Positions 9,275-18,134 of a stretch of DNA of 64,000 bases are shown one piece after another. The stretch covers positions 193,501-257,500 of the forward strand of contig NZ_JAGJTM010000005.1 in the NCBI RefSeq assembly GCF_018221685.1, given 5' to 3'. Under the pieces are notes generated by a model that saw only the letters and a list, made by a program, of their open reading frames with translations, ran no database searches and was not told the origin of the DNA. Source of the DNA: Bombella apis (GTDB taxonomy: Bacteria; Pseudomonadota; Alphaproteobacteria; Acetobacterales; Acetobacteraceae). The first letter of the stretch is position 1. Each line of letters starts with the position of its first letter. The position numbers and the translations under genes are program-made.

Positions 9275-9772
9275 TTACTGTGCTGCACTCTTCAGCCGGG
9301 TGTTGCATTCGGAGTAATAACCGCCACCCTTCTGGATCCATTTCAGGCTGCCATTACGCCCGCTGCTTTTATTGGCATTATACTGTGCCAGGCAGGTCTT
9401 CATACGCGCCTTGCCCGGTGAGAGAGACGCAAACTCCGGCGAAACACGAGCCGGGAACAGGACATTCCCGCTGGCAACCGGAGCAGCTGCAGCTGGCGCA
9501 GCCGGCTTGCCTGTCTCAGCCGGGGCAGAAGCGACCGGCGTGGAGGCAGCAGGAGACTGGGACTGAGCCGCCGCAGCGCTGCCCGTGCAATGGTCCAGCT
9601 TGAAATCGGCATACTTCTGACCATTCAGCGTACCGGCCTTCTTCGCATCGCTGAAAGCCTGACGACAGGCCGCCGCAGACATCTTGCCCGCTGGAGACGG
9701 AGCAGCCAGAGCGCCCTGAACACCCAGTACGGAACAGGCCACCATGGGCAGGCACAGACGCAACAGTTTCAT
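9275..9772 (-). CDS. Secreted protein with two cysteine-pair modules, function unknown
   Basis: A 165-residue exported protein. It has a signal peptide (MKLLRLCLPMVACSVLG to about ALAAPS) and two related modules joined by a linker of about 45 residues rich in Ala, Pro and Ser. Module 1 (about 35-62) starts with CRQAFSDA and ends with KLDHC; module 2 (about 128-158) starts with CLAQYNAN and ends with YYSEC. Each has one cysteine at either end with an NG- or NGS-containing middle, so each may close one disulfide. I do not recognise a named family. It converges on ispE across a shared terminator, and no partner gene is obvious. Confidence 0.7.
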   Translation of the reverse strand: MKLLRLCLPMVACSVLGVQGALAAPSPAGKMSAAACRQAFSDAKKAGTLNGQKYADFKLDHCTGSAAAAQSQSPAASTPVASAPAETGKPAAPAAAAPVASGNVLFPARVSPEFASLSPGKARMKTCLAQYNANKSSGRNGSLKWIQKGGGYYSECNTRLKSAAQ

Positions 9773-9925
9773 AGTCTCACCCCTTTTTCATCGTTCGTGA
9801 TAGCGCAGCCACAGGGGCAGAACGCCACAGTCAGCCGGGCGGATAGCCCGGCCTCACCGTACTGCCTACCAGCCTTATAGGGCTGCCCTGCCTCCGGCAA
9901 GAGACAAAACAGCCCTGCCAGTGCC

Positions 9926-11197
9926 TCAGTTCAGTCGCTCGCCATGCTGGGTCAGGTCCAGACCCATCTGCTCTTCCTCGGCAGAGACACGCATACCGAT
10001 CAGCCTGTCCACAACCCAGAAAATGAGGGCCGTCAGCACGACAGACCAGACAATCGTGACACCGACAGCCTCAGCCTGCCGGAGAAGCTGGCTCCATCCG
10101 CCGCTCACACCGGCAGGACTGGCTGCCGTCGCTGAAAGCGGCCCATAAGCAAACACACCTGTCAGAAGGGCTCCGACAATGCCACCAACACCATGCACAC
10201 CAAAGGCATCCAGACTGTCATCATAGCCCAGCCTGTTCTTCAGCACGGCAGCGCTGTAGAAGCAGACGCCACCGGCTATCAGCCCGATGGCCAGAGCCCC
10301 ACCGGGCAGCACATAGCCAGCAGCCGGGGTCACAGCCACAAGGCCCGCCACCGCACCGGAGATGATGCCCAGCGCCGTCGGCTTGCCATGCCGCCACCAT
10401 TCCACCACCATCCAGCCAACACCACCACCAGCAGCGGCGATCTGCGTTGTCAGCATGGCCATGCCGGCACGGCCATTCGCACCGAGTGCCGACCCGGCAT
10501 TGAAGCCGAACCAGCCCACCCAGAGCAGGGAAGCCCCGATGATGGCATAGGCCAGATTGTGCGGGGACATATCATCCCGCTTCAGCCCATACCGACGGCC
10601 GATCATGATGGCACAGACAAGACCAGCCACCCCGGAATTGATATGCACGACCGTTCCACCCGCAAAATCCACGGCACCAAGACCAGCCACCCAGCCCAGC
10701 GGACTCCAGACCCAATGGGCAATGGGAGAATAGACCAGCAGGGACCAGAGGATCGTGAACACGCAAAGTGCCGCAAAGCGGATTCGCCCGGCAAAAGCGC
10801 CTGTCAGCAGGGCTGGCGTGATGATGGCGAAGGTCATCTGATACATCAGATAGACACTTTCCGGGATGGTCATGGGGGTTTCAGCCGAAGTCCCGGCGCC
10901 CAGCGTGAAGGCTCCGTCCGCACCCTGATGGATATGCTCTGCCACCCCCCCCAGGAAGAAACGGGACAGATCACCAATCCAGGGTGTGCCCGTCGTGAAG
11001 GCCAGACTGTAGCCCAGCACCATCCAGACAATGCTGACAATACAGCATATGCCAAAAGACTGGATCATGGTGGACAACACGTTTTTGCGCCGCACCATCC
11101 CGGCATAGAAAAGAGCCAGACCAGGAATGGTCATCAACAGGACCAGCGCCGTGCTGACCAGCATCCAGGCGGTATCACCCGTATCAATCGCACGCAT
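9926..11197 (-). CDS. amtB: Ammonium transporter AmtB
   Basis: Inner-membrane channel for ammonium/ammonia, about 424 residues with eleven hydrophobic segments. Landmarks are GLALFYAGMVRRKNVLS in the first segments, the first pore histidine in VHINSGVAGL and the second in FGVHGVGGIVGALLTG. It lacks the cleaved leader found in E. coli AmtB, as is usual in many alphaproteobacteria. The preferred start is the ATG at 11197, which shares one base with the glnK stop (TGATG) and lies seven bases after GAGGGAG; a GTG at 11200 is the alternative. It is co-transcribed with the PII gene, which blocks the channel when nitrogen is plentiful. Confidence 0.95.
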   Translation of the reverse strand: MRAIDTGDTAWMLVSTALVLLMTIPGLALFYAGMVRRKNVLSTMIQSFGICCIVSIVWMVLGYSLAFTTGTPWIGDLSRFFLGGVAEHIHQGADGAFTLGAGTSAETPMTIPESVYLMYQMTFAIITPALLTGAFAGRIRFAALCVFTILWSLLVYSPIAHWVWSPLGWVAGLGAVDFAGGTVVHINSGVAGLVCAIMIGRRYGLKRDDMSPHNLAYAIIGASLLWVGWFGFNAGSALGANGRAGMAMLTTQIAAAGGGVGWMVVEWWRHGKPTALGIISGAVAGLVAVTPAAGYVLPGGALAIGLIAGGVCFYSAAVLKNRLGYDDSLDAFGVHGVGGIVGALLTGVFAYGPLSATAASPAGVSGGWSQLLRQAEAVGVTIVWSVVLTALIFWVVDRLIGMRVSAEEEQMGLDLTQHGERLN

Positions 11198-11535
11198 CAC
11201 AGAGCTCCCTCGCCGGTTTCCCCAGTACGGATGCGCACCATCTGTTCCACATTGGTAACCATGATCTTCCCATCACCGATGCGGCCTGTCCGGGCCGTCT
11301 CCGTGATGGCCTGGATGATGTCTGGCACACGCTCATCCGCCACGACTGTCTCCACCCTGATCTTGGCAATGAAGCTGACCGTATATTCCGCCCCACGGTA
11401 AATTTCCGTCTGGCCTTTCTGGCGCCCAAAGCCCCGTACCTCCGTCACTGTCAGGCCATGCACGCCAAGCTCGGCAAGAGCCTCCCGCACATCGTCCAGT
11501 TTGAACGGTTTGATGATCGCCGTTACAAGTTTCAT
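11197..11535 (-). CDS. glnK: Nitrogen regulatory PII protein (GlnK/GlnB)
   Basis: Small trimeric signal protein, 112 residues, that senses 2-oxoglutarate and ATP/ADP and controls AmtB and nitrogen metabolism. The T-loop is intact: [15 protein letters not shown] with the uridylylation tyrosine at 51. The B-loop TGRIGDGKI and the C-terminal signature region (VRIRTGE) are present. The open frame starts earlier (11571), but the conserved [16 protein letters not shown] start is the ATG at 11535. It is called GlnK because it sits directly upstream of amtB. Transcription probably responds to nitrogen; a possible sigma-54 promoter lies upstream. Confidence 0.94.
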   Translation of the reverse strand: MKLVTAIIKPFKLDDVREALAELGVHGLTVTEVRGFGRQKGQTEIYRGAEYTVSFIAKIRVETVVADERVPDIIQAITETARTGRIGDGKIMVTNVEQMVRIRTGETGEGAL

Positions 11536-11572
11536 CCCTTGCGGCCCTCTCCCATGGCTCTTCTGCTGCATG

Positions 11573-11589
11573 AAGACAAAATCGTGCCA
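11573..11589 (-). promoter_or_regulatory. Possible sigma-54 promoter of glnK-amtB
   Basis: On the minus strand TGGCACGATTTTGTC lies about 38 bases upstream of the glnK start. The -24 box TGGCAC is perfect; the -12 element reads TGTC rather than TTGC, so the match is partial. Location and operon type favour it, the imperfect -12 box argues against. Confidence 0.35.
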
Positions 11590-11723
11590 CCTTCATAACG
11601 ATTTCTGCAAGACTTTCTTTTCCGCAAGGATAGGGCTAGACACGATAGACCTGCTCCTTTGACGGAAAGTACCGCCATGACGGGAGCATCCTGCCATTCA
11701 CCGGGCCGGAAGGAACATCTGCC

Positions 11724-12944
11724 ATGGGCACGGATTACGACCTCTGCATAAATGGTGGTGGCCCCATCGGGGCGACACTGGCCTGCCTGCTTGCGCAGAA
11801 AGGGCTGCGCATCCTCCTTCTGGAGCGGGCTCCCCTCTCTCCCACCCCGGCGCAGAATCCCGATGGCCGGGCGTATGCCCTTGCTGAAGGCGTCCGCCCC
11901 CTGCTGGAAGAAGCGGGAATCTGGCAGGCCCTGCCCCTGTCTCCCCAACCCATCACCACCATCCATGTCACCGATAGTCAGGGGCGCATTCCCTCGGCAT
12001 CCCGCAGCAGCATTGCAGACGGGCTGAGCCTTACCGGTGATGATGCCCCAGAAGGCCGCCCCTTCGGCTGGATGGTGGAAGCCCACAACCTTCTGGCAGC
12101 CATCGCCCGTACCCTGATGGCCCAGCCTGGGCTGGATGTCCGGGCACCAGCAACGGGCCGCTTCACCTTCTCGCCCGACAGCGCCCGGATCACCCTGGAT
12201 ACGGGGGACACCGTTACGGCCTCCCTTGTCATTGCCGCAGACGGGCGACGCTCCCTCCTCCGCGAGCAGGCCGGCATCGGGCTGACCCGCATTCCCTATC
12301 ACAAGGTTGCCCTGGTCAGCGTTCTGGCCCATGAGAAACCCCATCACGGCAGTGCTCTGGAAAACTTCCTGCCGCAGGGGCCTTTCGCCCGGCTCCCTCT
12401 TCCTGCCACCGAAGCCCACCCTCACCGCTCCGCCATCGTCTGGACAGACCGGCCCGAGCGCATCGACCATTTCACCCGGCTTGATGCCCGCAGCTTTGCC
12501 CGGCTGGTTCAGGACCGTCTCTGTGGGGAAGACCTTGGTGCGCTGGAGCAGGCGGGCACCCACTGGACGTACCCTCTGGCATCGCAATATGCCCATCGCT
12601 ATTGCGCCACACGGCTGCTTCTGGCCGGGGATGCAGCGCACGGGCTGCACCCCGTGGCGGGTCAGGGCATGAATCTCGGCTTCCGTGATGTCCGCACCCT
12701 GAATGACCTTCTGGGAGACGCCCATGCGCAGGGACAGGATCTAGGAGACCCTGCACTGCTGCGACGCTATCAGCGTCTCAGCCGTCCGGGCAATCTCGCC
12801 ATGCTGGCAGGCTGCGACATGATGGAGCGGCTCTTCAGCACCGACATGCCCCTCATCCGTCATGCTCGCCATGCGGGACTCATGGCCCTGAAGCGCCTGC
12901 CATCCCTGCGTCATGGTTTTGTCCAACGTGCCATGGGGCTATAA
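11724..12944 (+). CDS. UbiH/UbiF/Coq6-family FAD-dependent ubiquinone biosynthesis hydroxylase
   Basis: Flavoprotein monooxygenase of 406 residues that most likely hydroxylates a ring position of a polyprenylphenol during ubiquinone synthesis. The FAD dinucleotide fold is at the N-terminus (INGGGPIGATLACLLAQKG), a GRAYAL motif near residue 50 corresponds to the family's R-x-x-A-L stretch, and the second FAD motif is GDAAHGLHPVAGQGMNLG near 300. Which ring position it acts on cannot be told. The ribosome site is GGAAGGAAC about 10 bases upstream. It is divergent from glnK and followed closely by cysE. Confidence 0.88.
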   Translation: MGTDYDLCINGGGPIGATLACLLAQKGLRILLLERAPLSPTPAQNPDGRAYALAEGVRPLLEEAGIWQALPLSPQPITTIHVTDSQGRIPSASRSSIADGLSLTGDDAPEGRPFGWMVEAHNLLAAIARTLMAQPGLDVRAPATGRFTFSPDSARITLDTGDTVTASLVIAADGRRSLLREQAGIGLTRIPYHKVALVSVLAHEKPHHGSALENFLPQGPFARLPLPATEAHPHRSAIVWTDRPERIDHFTRLDARSFARLVQDRLCGEDLGALEQAGTHWTYPLASQYAHRYCATRLLLAGDAAHGLHPVAGQGMNLGFRDVRTLNDLLGDAHAQGQDLGDPALLRRYQRLSRPGNLAMLAGCDMMERLFSTDMPLIRHARHAGLMALKRLPSLRHGFVQRAMGL

Positions 12945-12954
12945 GAAAACAGCT

Positions 12955-13761
12955 ATGGCCACTTTTCTCGACAGGTTTCCACACTCCTCATCAGAGCCCG
13001 GATTTCTGGAAGAATTCTGGACCACCATGCGGGCGCAGGCCTGCGGCTGTTCCGATGCTCTGATCCAGGGGCTTTTTGCAGTGAATATCTGCAACCATGC
13101 GGATTTTGCCTCTGCCCTGACATCACTGATCAGCGCCAAGCTGACAGACCGGGCCATGTCGGAAGCCGCCCTGATGCACCTTGTCGCCTCCACGCTGGAG
13201 GCCAGTCCCGACATCGTCCGGGCTGCAGCATCGGATATCGTGGCGACCTTCCAGCGGGACCCCGCCTGCCCGGACCTTGCTACGCCGTTCCTGTTCTTCA
13301 AGGGGTTTCATGCCCTGCAATCCTACCGTATTGCCCATCATCTCTGGCTGGCTGGCCGCAGACCACTGGCCTATCACTTCCAGAGCCGTGTGAACGAGAA
13401 ATTCGGTATAGACATCCACCCTGCCGCCCGCATCGGCCAGCGCATCACAATCGATCACGGCACAGGTATCGTCATCGGGGAAACCACCATCATTGAGGAT
13501 GACGTCTCCCTCTTTCAGGGGGTCACGCTCGGGGGAACCGGCAAAAACAGCGGGCAGCGCCATCCTGTCATCCGGCAGGGCTGCATGATTGGCGCTGGTG
13601 CCAAAATACTGGGCCATCTGGAAATCGGTGCCCATGCCCGTGTCGGAGCCGCTTCTGTCGTGCTGGGCAATGTCCCGCCCCGTTCCACCGCCGTGGGCAA
13701 CCCCGCCCGTATCGTCCGTTTTGGCGACATGGACCAGGACTTCACGAATTATCAGATATGA
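12955..13761 (+). CDS. cysE: Serine O-acetyltransferase
   Basis: Transfers acetyl from acetyl-CoA to L-serine, giving O-acetylserine for cysteine synthesis. The N-terminal helical domain spans about residues 1-135 and the left-handed beta-helix of hexapeptide repeats follows (FGIDIHPAARIGQ, DHGTGIVIGE with the catalytic histidine, VTLGGTGKN, HPVIRQG, IGAGAKILG). The start is taken at 12955 (MATFLDRF), giving 268 residues, near the 273 of E. coli CysE; an in-frame ATG at 12913 overlaps the upstream gene. No strong ribosome site is seen at either, which fits translation coupled to the gene before. Confidence 0.92.
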   Translation: MATFLDRFPHSSSEPGFLEEFWTTMRAQACGCSDALIQGLFAVNICNHADFASALTSLISAKLTDRAMSEAALMHLVASTLEASPDIVRAAASDIVATFQRDPACPDLATPFLFFKGFHALQSYRIAHHLWLAGRRPLAYHFQSRVNEKFGIDIHPAARIGQRITIDHGTGIVIGETTIIEDDVSLFQGVTLGGTGKNSGQRHPVIRQGCMIGAGAKILGHLEIGAHARVGAASVVLGNVPPRSTAVGNPARIVRFGDMDQDFTNYQI

Positions 13762-13944
13762 CCGGCACGCCCCGACTTATCCCCAGTTCAGGGGACAGGT
13801 TGGGGCATCATCCTGTGTGCCGGGACGGGAAGAATGTGGATGGAATCAGGCGACTCCTGAGAAAACCGCCCTCCTCTACTGTTGATGATCTGTTCCGGCC
13901 CTCTTTTCAGCTCACCACAAAGCCGGAATACCCACCAATGAAAA

Positions 13945-13978
13945 AGCCGGACCGATGCATGACTGCACCGGCCCGGCT
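13945..13978 (-). terminator. Intrinsic terminator of galM
   Basis: Minus-strand hairpin with a 15-base stem (AGCCGGGCCGGTGCA against TGCATCGGTCCGGCT, with G-T pairs) and a four-base loop, followed by TTTTT. It lies about 35 bases after the galM stop. Confidence 0.85.
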
Positions 13979-14014
13979 CCTTTCCCAGGATTCAGCTCCT
14001 GAAAGCCTCAGCCC

Positions 14015-15178
14015 TTACTGACGGGAAAAATGGAAGCTCATCCCGTAATCATAGGTCTGACCCGGCTTCAGCTCGATGCTCGGGAAGTTCGGCATGTTCG
14101 GGCTGTTCGGGAAGAATTCAGGCTCGAAAGCCAGAGCTTCCCATTTGCCATATGGACGGCCAGACGGCCCCTGATAATTGCCATACAGATGGTTGCCGGA
14201 ATAGAACTGCATCCCCGGCATGTTGGTGGCAACTTCCATCACACGGCCGGAACGGGGATCCGTCACACGGGCCACGACACGCTCCGTATTGCCCGGCTGG
14301 GATGGGCCGATGAGGACCATGCACTTGTCATAGCCACCCTGCGGAGCCATCTGCGGGTCTGCACTGCCCAGACCTTCACCCACCGTGCGTGGCTGACGGA
14401 AATCGAACGGTGTCCCCTCAACAGAGGCCAGCTCACCCGTCGGAATGGAGTGCTCGTCTGTCCTCAGGAAACGGTCGGCATAGATCTGCACCACTTCCGG
14501 AGCAATGCTCCCGGAACCCTCGCCATTGAGGTTCCAGTAGTTGTGCGTGGACAGGTTCACGACCGTCGGAGCCTTGGTCGTCGCATTGAACTTCAGGCTC
14601 AGCGTGTCGTTGCCGCTCAGACGATAGGTAACCTGCGTCTTCAGCTCACCCGGGAAGCCCTGATCACCATCGGGGCTGACCATCTTCAGCACAACATAGG
14701 CCCCCTGGGAGTCCACGCCCTTGCGAACGATCTTCCAGAGTTTGCGGTCAAAGCTCTCAGCACCGCCATGGAGGGTGTTCGGCCCCTCATTGACGCTCGT
14801 ATGATACTTCTCACCTTCCAGAGTGAAGACACCACCGGAAATACGGTTGGCCACACGCCCCAGCACGGCACCGAAGTGCGGGTCGGAGTTATGGTTTTCG
14901 TACCCGGCAATGTTCGGAAAGCCCAGAACAACGTTCCCCAGGCGGCCATTGCGGTCCGGCACGTCCATCTCATGGATGATGGCGCCATAGGTCAGCACGA
15001 CAACCTTCACCCCATGATCATTGGTCAGGGTGATTGCCTGCACCTTCTTGCCAGTGGAAAGACGACCCCAGTCCTTTGTCTGGACCGTTGGCGCTGCGGC
15101 AGCCATGCCAGACAGGGCCACACTGGCAACCAAAGCGCTGGCAGACAGAAGCCAGCTGCGACTCTTCAGAAAAGACAT
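14015..15178 (-). CDS. galM: Exported aldose 1-epimerase (mutarotase)
   Basis: Interconverts alpha and beta anomers of glucose, galactose and related sugars. It has 387 residues, of which the first ~28 form a clear signal peptide (MSFLKSRSWLLSASALV to GMAAAAP), so it acts in the periplasm; E. coli GalM is cytoplasmic. Family landmarks include GAVLGRVANRI, GPNTLHGG, the catalytic histidine in THNYWNLNG and the catalytic glutamate in AFEPEFFPNSP near the C-terminus, followed by PNFPSIELKPGQTY. In acetic acid bacteria a periplasmic mutarotase could supply the beta-anomer to membrane sugar dehydrogenases; that link is inference. It is divergent from mlaA. Confidence 0.93.
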   Translation of the reverse strand: MSFLKSRSWLLSASALVASVALSGMAAAAPTVQTKDWGRLSTGKKVQAITLTNDHGVKVVVLTYGAIIHEMDVPDRNGRLGNVVLGFPNIAGYENHNSDPHFGAVLGRVANRISGGVFTLEGEKYHTSVNEGPNTLHGGAESFDRKLWKIVRKGVDSQGAYVVLKMVSPDGDQGFPGELKTQVTYRLSGNDTLSLKFNATTKAPTVVNLSTHNYWNLNGEGSGSIAPEVVQIYADRFLRTDEHSIPTGELASVEGTPFDFRQPRTVGEGLGSADPQMAPQGGYDKCMVLIGPSQPGNTERVVARVTDPRSGRVMEVATNMPGMQFYSGNHLYGNYQGPSGRPYGKWEALAFEPEFFPNSPNMPNFPSIELKPGQTYDYGMSFHFSRQ

Positions 15179-15529
15179 AAAATCTCTCGCACTCCACGAA
15201 ATACAGGACCCGCCAGGACGACGGGCTGCGCTCCTCCCGGGAGGGGCCGGAACACGTCCCCTTCAGGGCTGGTGTCCATCAGAAAACCTAACGATGCAAA
15301 AATGCAATACTTCTTTTTCTTAACATGCCTGATATTCGAAAGGGGTAGGCAGCATGGAGCAAGTACCATATGCTTGAGTTCACTGGTCTTCATGACTTGC
15401 GCATGTGGAATCAGACGTATGTTACGGCCCGTTCCCGTTAAAGGTACGCCGCTGCCATCTCCTGGTGGATGACGTGGCAAGCCGCATAGCCGGGCCTTGA
15501 AGAAAGAAAAAAACAGGAGCGGCAGCAGC
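15179..15529. other. Divergent promoter region between galM and mlaA
   Basis: About 350 bases with no convincing gene. It must hold the promoters of both genes. A small perfect inverted repeat, TGCAAAAATGCA, lies at 15295-15306 in an AT-rich stretch about 120 bases upstream of galM and could be a binding site. No other clear structure is seen. Confidence 0.5.
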
Positions 15530-16327
15530 ATGGCGTGCACAGGCAGCACAAAACAGCATCATCGAGGCAGACTCACTGCACTTTCCGCACTGGTCGGCTG
15601 CCTGGCCCTGCTGTCGCTCGGCGGGTGTGGTTCCCTCCACGCCAAGCCGCCGACCGACCCGGACGATCTGGCGGATTACAAGGCGGTCAACGACCCTTAC
15701 GAGCCTTTCAACCGCAAGATGTTCAGCCTCAACATGTGGGTCTATCACAAGGCCCTGCGGCCGGTAGGACGGTTCTGGAAGAACAACATTCCCCAGCCCA
15801 TCCGCACCTCTGTCGCCACGCTGAACGAGACATGGCGCCAACCCGCCGTCTTCTTCTCCGATGTGGGGGCAGGGCGCCCGCGGCGTGCGGGGGATTCCTT
15901 CATGCGTTTCCTGCTGAACATGACGACGGCTGGCTTCTATGACGTTGCCCAGCATCTTGGCTACAAGCAGCATGAGACAGACCCTGGCATGGTCATGGCG
16001 CTGTGGGGGGTCAAATCCGGGCCTTACATTTTCCTGCCCGGGCTTGGTCCTACCAATTTCCGTGATGCCGCAGGCTATGCCATCGGCCAGGGGCTGACAC
16101 CCATCAACTACGTGCCCAGAGGGTATGGCCTCATCAGCTTCAACTGGGGCTACAACATTCTCGGCACCTTCAATACCTTTGCAGACAGTACAGACCAGCT
16201 GGACCAGCTGGAACACCAAAGTCTCGACCCTTATGCTTTCATGCGAAGTGCATGGCAGCAGCAGCGTCAGAGCCAGATCGACGCCCTCAAGGCTGATCAC
16301 CGCGCCACCACCCCCGACTGGTACTGA
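15530..16327 (+). CDS. mlaA: MlaA/VacJ-family outer-membrane lipoprotein
   Basis: Removes misplaced phospholipids from the outer leaflet of the outer membrane and hands them to MlaC. From the ATG at 15530 it has 265 residues. The signal peptide ends in a lipobox LGGC with the lipidated cysteine at 33. The MlaA signature NDPYEPFNRKMFSLN follows at about 55-70, with the later LGPTNFRDA and the GYNILGTFN region. A TTG start at 15497 would add 11 residues, but AGGAG lies upstream of the ATG. It is directly followed by mlaC; the ABC part (mlaFED) is not in the window. Confidence 0.92.
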   Translation: MACTGSTKQHHRGRLTALSALVGCLALLSLGGCGSLHAKPPTDPDDLADYKAVNDPYEPFNRKMFSLNMWVYHKALRPVGRFWKNNIPQPIRTSVATLNETWRQPAVFFSDVGAGRPRRAGDSFMRFLLNMTTAGFYDVAQHLGYKQHETDPGMVMALWGVKSGPYIFLPGLGPTNFRDAAGYAIGQGLTPINYVPRGYGLISFNWGYNILGTFNTFADSTDQLDQLEHQSLDPYAFMRSAWQQQRQSQIDALKADHRATTPDWY

Positions 16328-16374
16328 CCATTCCGTCCCCGTGAGGACAGCCTTTATTGGAAGGATCCCCAAAC

Positions 16375-16980
16375 ATGATGCTCCGTCAGCTTACACGCCG
16401 CACCATTCTGGGAGCTGCCAGCCTGTTCGCTCTCATTCCCACGCTGGCCTTCGCCACTCCCTCCAGTGATGAAGCAAAGGCGTTTGTCAATGATTTTGGC
16501 GGGAAACTGGTGGCCGTCCTGAACAGCGACACTTCGCTGGACAAAAAGCGCGAAACCCTTCTGCCCCTCCTGCGGGCCAATGTGGACGTACCAGGAATCG
16601 GCCGCTACTGCCTGGGCCGCTACTGGCGGATCGCCACGCCGGAACAGCAGAAGCTTTATCTTGAGCTGTTTCAGGACGTACTGCTGAATGCTGTCACGGC
16701 CCGCGTGGGGGAATATCAGAACATTTCCGTCCGCCTGGTGGACAGTGTGCCCTCCCCGGCAGGCCAGAAGGTGACCCTTCAGATTTCCCGTCCGCATCAG
16801 CCCCCCATCCTGATGACGGCCGTCATTGATGGCGAACCGCCCAAGGTGGTGGACCTGTATGGTGAGGGTGCCAGCATGCGCCTGACACAGCGCAGCGACT
16901 ACACGACCTACCTCACCCGCCATGGCGGGCAGGTGCAGACATTGATCGACGCCCTCAAGCATCAGCTGGGTCGTCACTGA
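16375..16980 (+). CDS. mlaC: MlaC-like periplasmic phospholipid-binding protein
   Basis: Periplasmic carrier of the Mla pathway that shuttles phospholipid between MlaA and the inner-membrane MlaFEDB complex. From the ATG at 16375 it has 201 residues; GGAAGGA lies about eight bases upstream, better than the TTG at 16357. The leader contains a twin-arginine pair (LTRRTILGAASLF), so Tat export is possible. The MlaC fold is recognised from FVNDFGGKLVAVL, LLRANVDVPGIGRYCLGRYW, YLELFQDVLLN and the C-terminal YLTRHGGQVQTLIDAL. It is operonic with mlaA and ends at a strong terminator. Confidence 0.9.
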   Translation: MMLRQLTRRTILGAASLFALIPTLAFATPSSDEAKAFVNDFGGKLVAVLNSDTSLDKKRETLLPLLRANVDVPGIGRYCLGRYWRIATPEQQKLYLELFQDVLLNAVTARVGEYQNISVRLVDSVPSPAGQKVTLQISRPHQPPILMTAVIDGEPPKVVDLYGEGASMRLTQRSDYTTYLTRHGGQVQTLIDALKHQLGRH

Positions 16981-17011
16981 TCTCTCCATTCACAACGGAT
17001 CAGCAACGTGG

Positions 17012-17034
17012 AGGGGGCCATAAGCCCCCTTTTC
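17012..17034 (+). terminator. Intrinsic terminator of mlaA-mlaC
   Basis: AGGGGGC, a five-base loop, GCCCCCT, then TTT, about 30 bases after the mlaC stop. Perfect stem. Confidence 0.85.
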
Positions 17035-17069
17035 GCTGACTGGCCTGTTTCTCCAACCATGTCCCCGGA

Positions 17070-18134
17070 ATGACTGACGACCTCTCCCTCTTCGATTTCA
17101 CGCTCCCTCGTGACCATATCGCCACGGAACCTGCCCGCCCCCGTGACATGGCACAGCTCCTGCATGTCGTCCCACCGGCCCTTGCAGGAACTGATGATGC
17201 AACCCTCTCCCTCCATCGCATCCGCAATCTTCCCGAACTGCTGAAGGAAGGCGACCTGCTCGTCGCCAATGATACGGAAGTCATCCGGGCAAAAATGGAG
17301 GCCCGACGGGGTGACGCAAAAATCGGCATCACGCTGGACCGCATCCTGCCGGAAGGGCAGTGGCATGCCCTCGCCCGCAATGCCCGCAAGCTCCGCCCCG
17401 GTGACCGGCTCCACTTCGAGGATGATCCCGTCACGGCGGACGTCCTGACCAATGAGGGCGATGGGGCCGTGACCCTCCGCTTCTCGGTCGAAGGCGATGA
17501 GTTCGATGACTTTCTGGAACGCCGGGCCGCCCTGGCCCTGCCGCCTTACATTGCCCGCCCCAATGGTCCGACTGAAGCCGACAACAGCGACTACCGCACC
17601 ATTTTCTCCCGCTTTCGTGGGGCCGTGGCAGCACCGACAGCGGGACTGCATTTCACGAAAGAACTGCTGGAGGCCCTTGCGGCCAAAGGCATACAAAAAC
17701 AGACCCTCACCCTGCATGTCGGAGCCGGGACGTTCCTGCCCGTCCGCAGCACCATTGCCGAACATAAAATGCATGCGGAATGGGGCCATATTGATGAGGA
17801 AACGGCCCGTCTCATCAACGGGACCCGTGCCAATGGCGGCCGTGTCGTCGCCGTAGGCACCACCAGCCTGCGCCTGCTGGAAAGTGCGGCGGATGAACAG
17901 GGTATCGTTCATCCATGGACAGGCGAAACCTCCATCTTCATCCGGCCGGGTTACCGCTTCCGGGCGGTGGACGCCCTGCTGACCAACTTCCACCTGCCCC
18001 GCTCCACCCTTTTCATGCTGGTCTGTGCCTTTGCCGGTACGGAGACCATGCGCCATGCCTATCATCACGCCATTGCCGAAGGGCTGCGCTTCTATTCCTA
18101 CGGTGATGCCTGCCTTCTGGAACGTGCCCCATGA
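17070..18134 (+). CDS. queA: S-adenosylmethionine:tRNA ribosyltransferase-isomerase
   Basis: Builds epoxyqueuosine from preQ1-modified tRNA by transferring the ribosyl part of S-adenosylmethionine. It has 354 residues, normal size. Recognised by [20 protein letters not shown] at the N-terminus, [26 protein letters not shown] near residue 190, [12 protein letters not shown] and [18 protein letters not shown] near the C-terminus. Its stop overlaps the tgt start by four bases (ATGA), so the two queuosine genes are translationally coupled. Confidence 0.95.
   Translation: MTDDLSLFDFTLPRDHIATEPARPRDMAQLLHVVPPALAGTDDATLSLHRIRNLPELLKEGDLLVANDTEVIRAKMEARRGDAKIGITLDRILPEGQWHALARNARKLRPGDRLHFEDDPVTADVLTNEGDGAVTLRFSVEGDEFDDFLERRAALALPPYIARPNGPTEADNSDYRTIFSRFRGAVAAPTAGLHFTKELLEALAAKGIQKQTLTLHVGAGTFLPVRSTIAEHKMHAEWGHIDEETARLINGTRANGGRVVAVGTTSLRLLESAADEQGIVHPWTGETSIFIRPGYRFRAVDALLTNFHLPRSTLFMLVCAFAGTETMRHAYHHAIAEGLRFYSYGDACLLERAP

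Noticed and set aside
11532..12725. Open frame of 397 codons on the minus strand opposite the UbiH-family gene
   Set aside because: The plus-strand protein has clear FAD motifs; the opposite frame has low-complexity, improbable composition.
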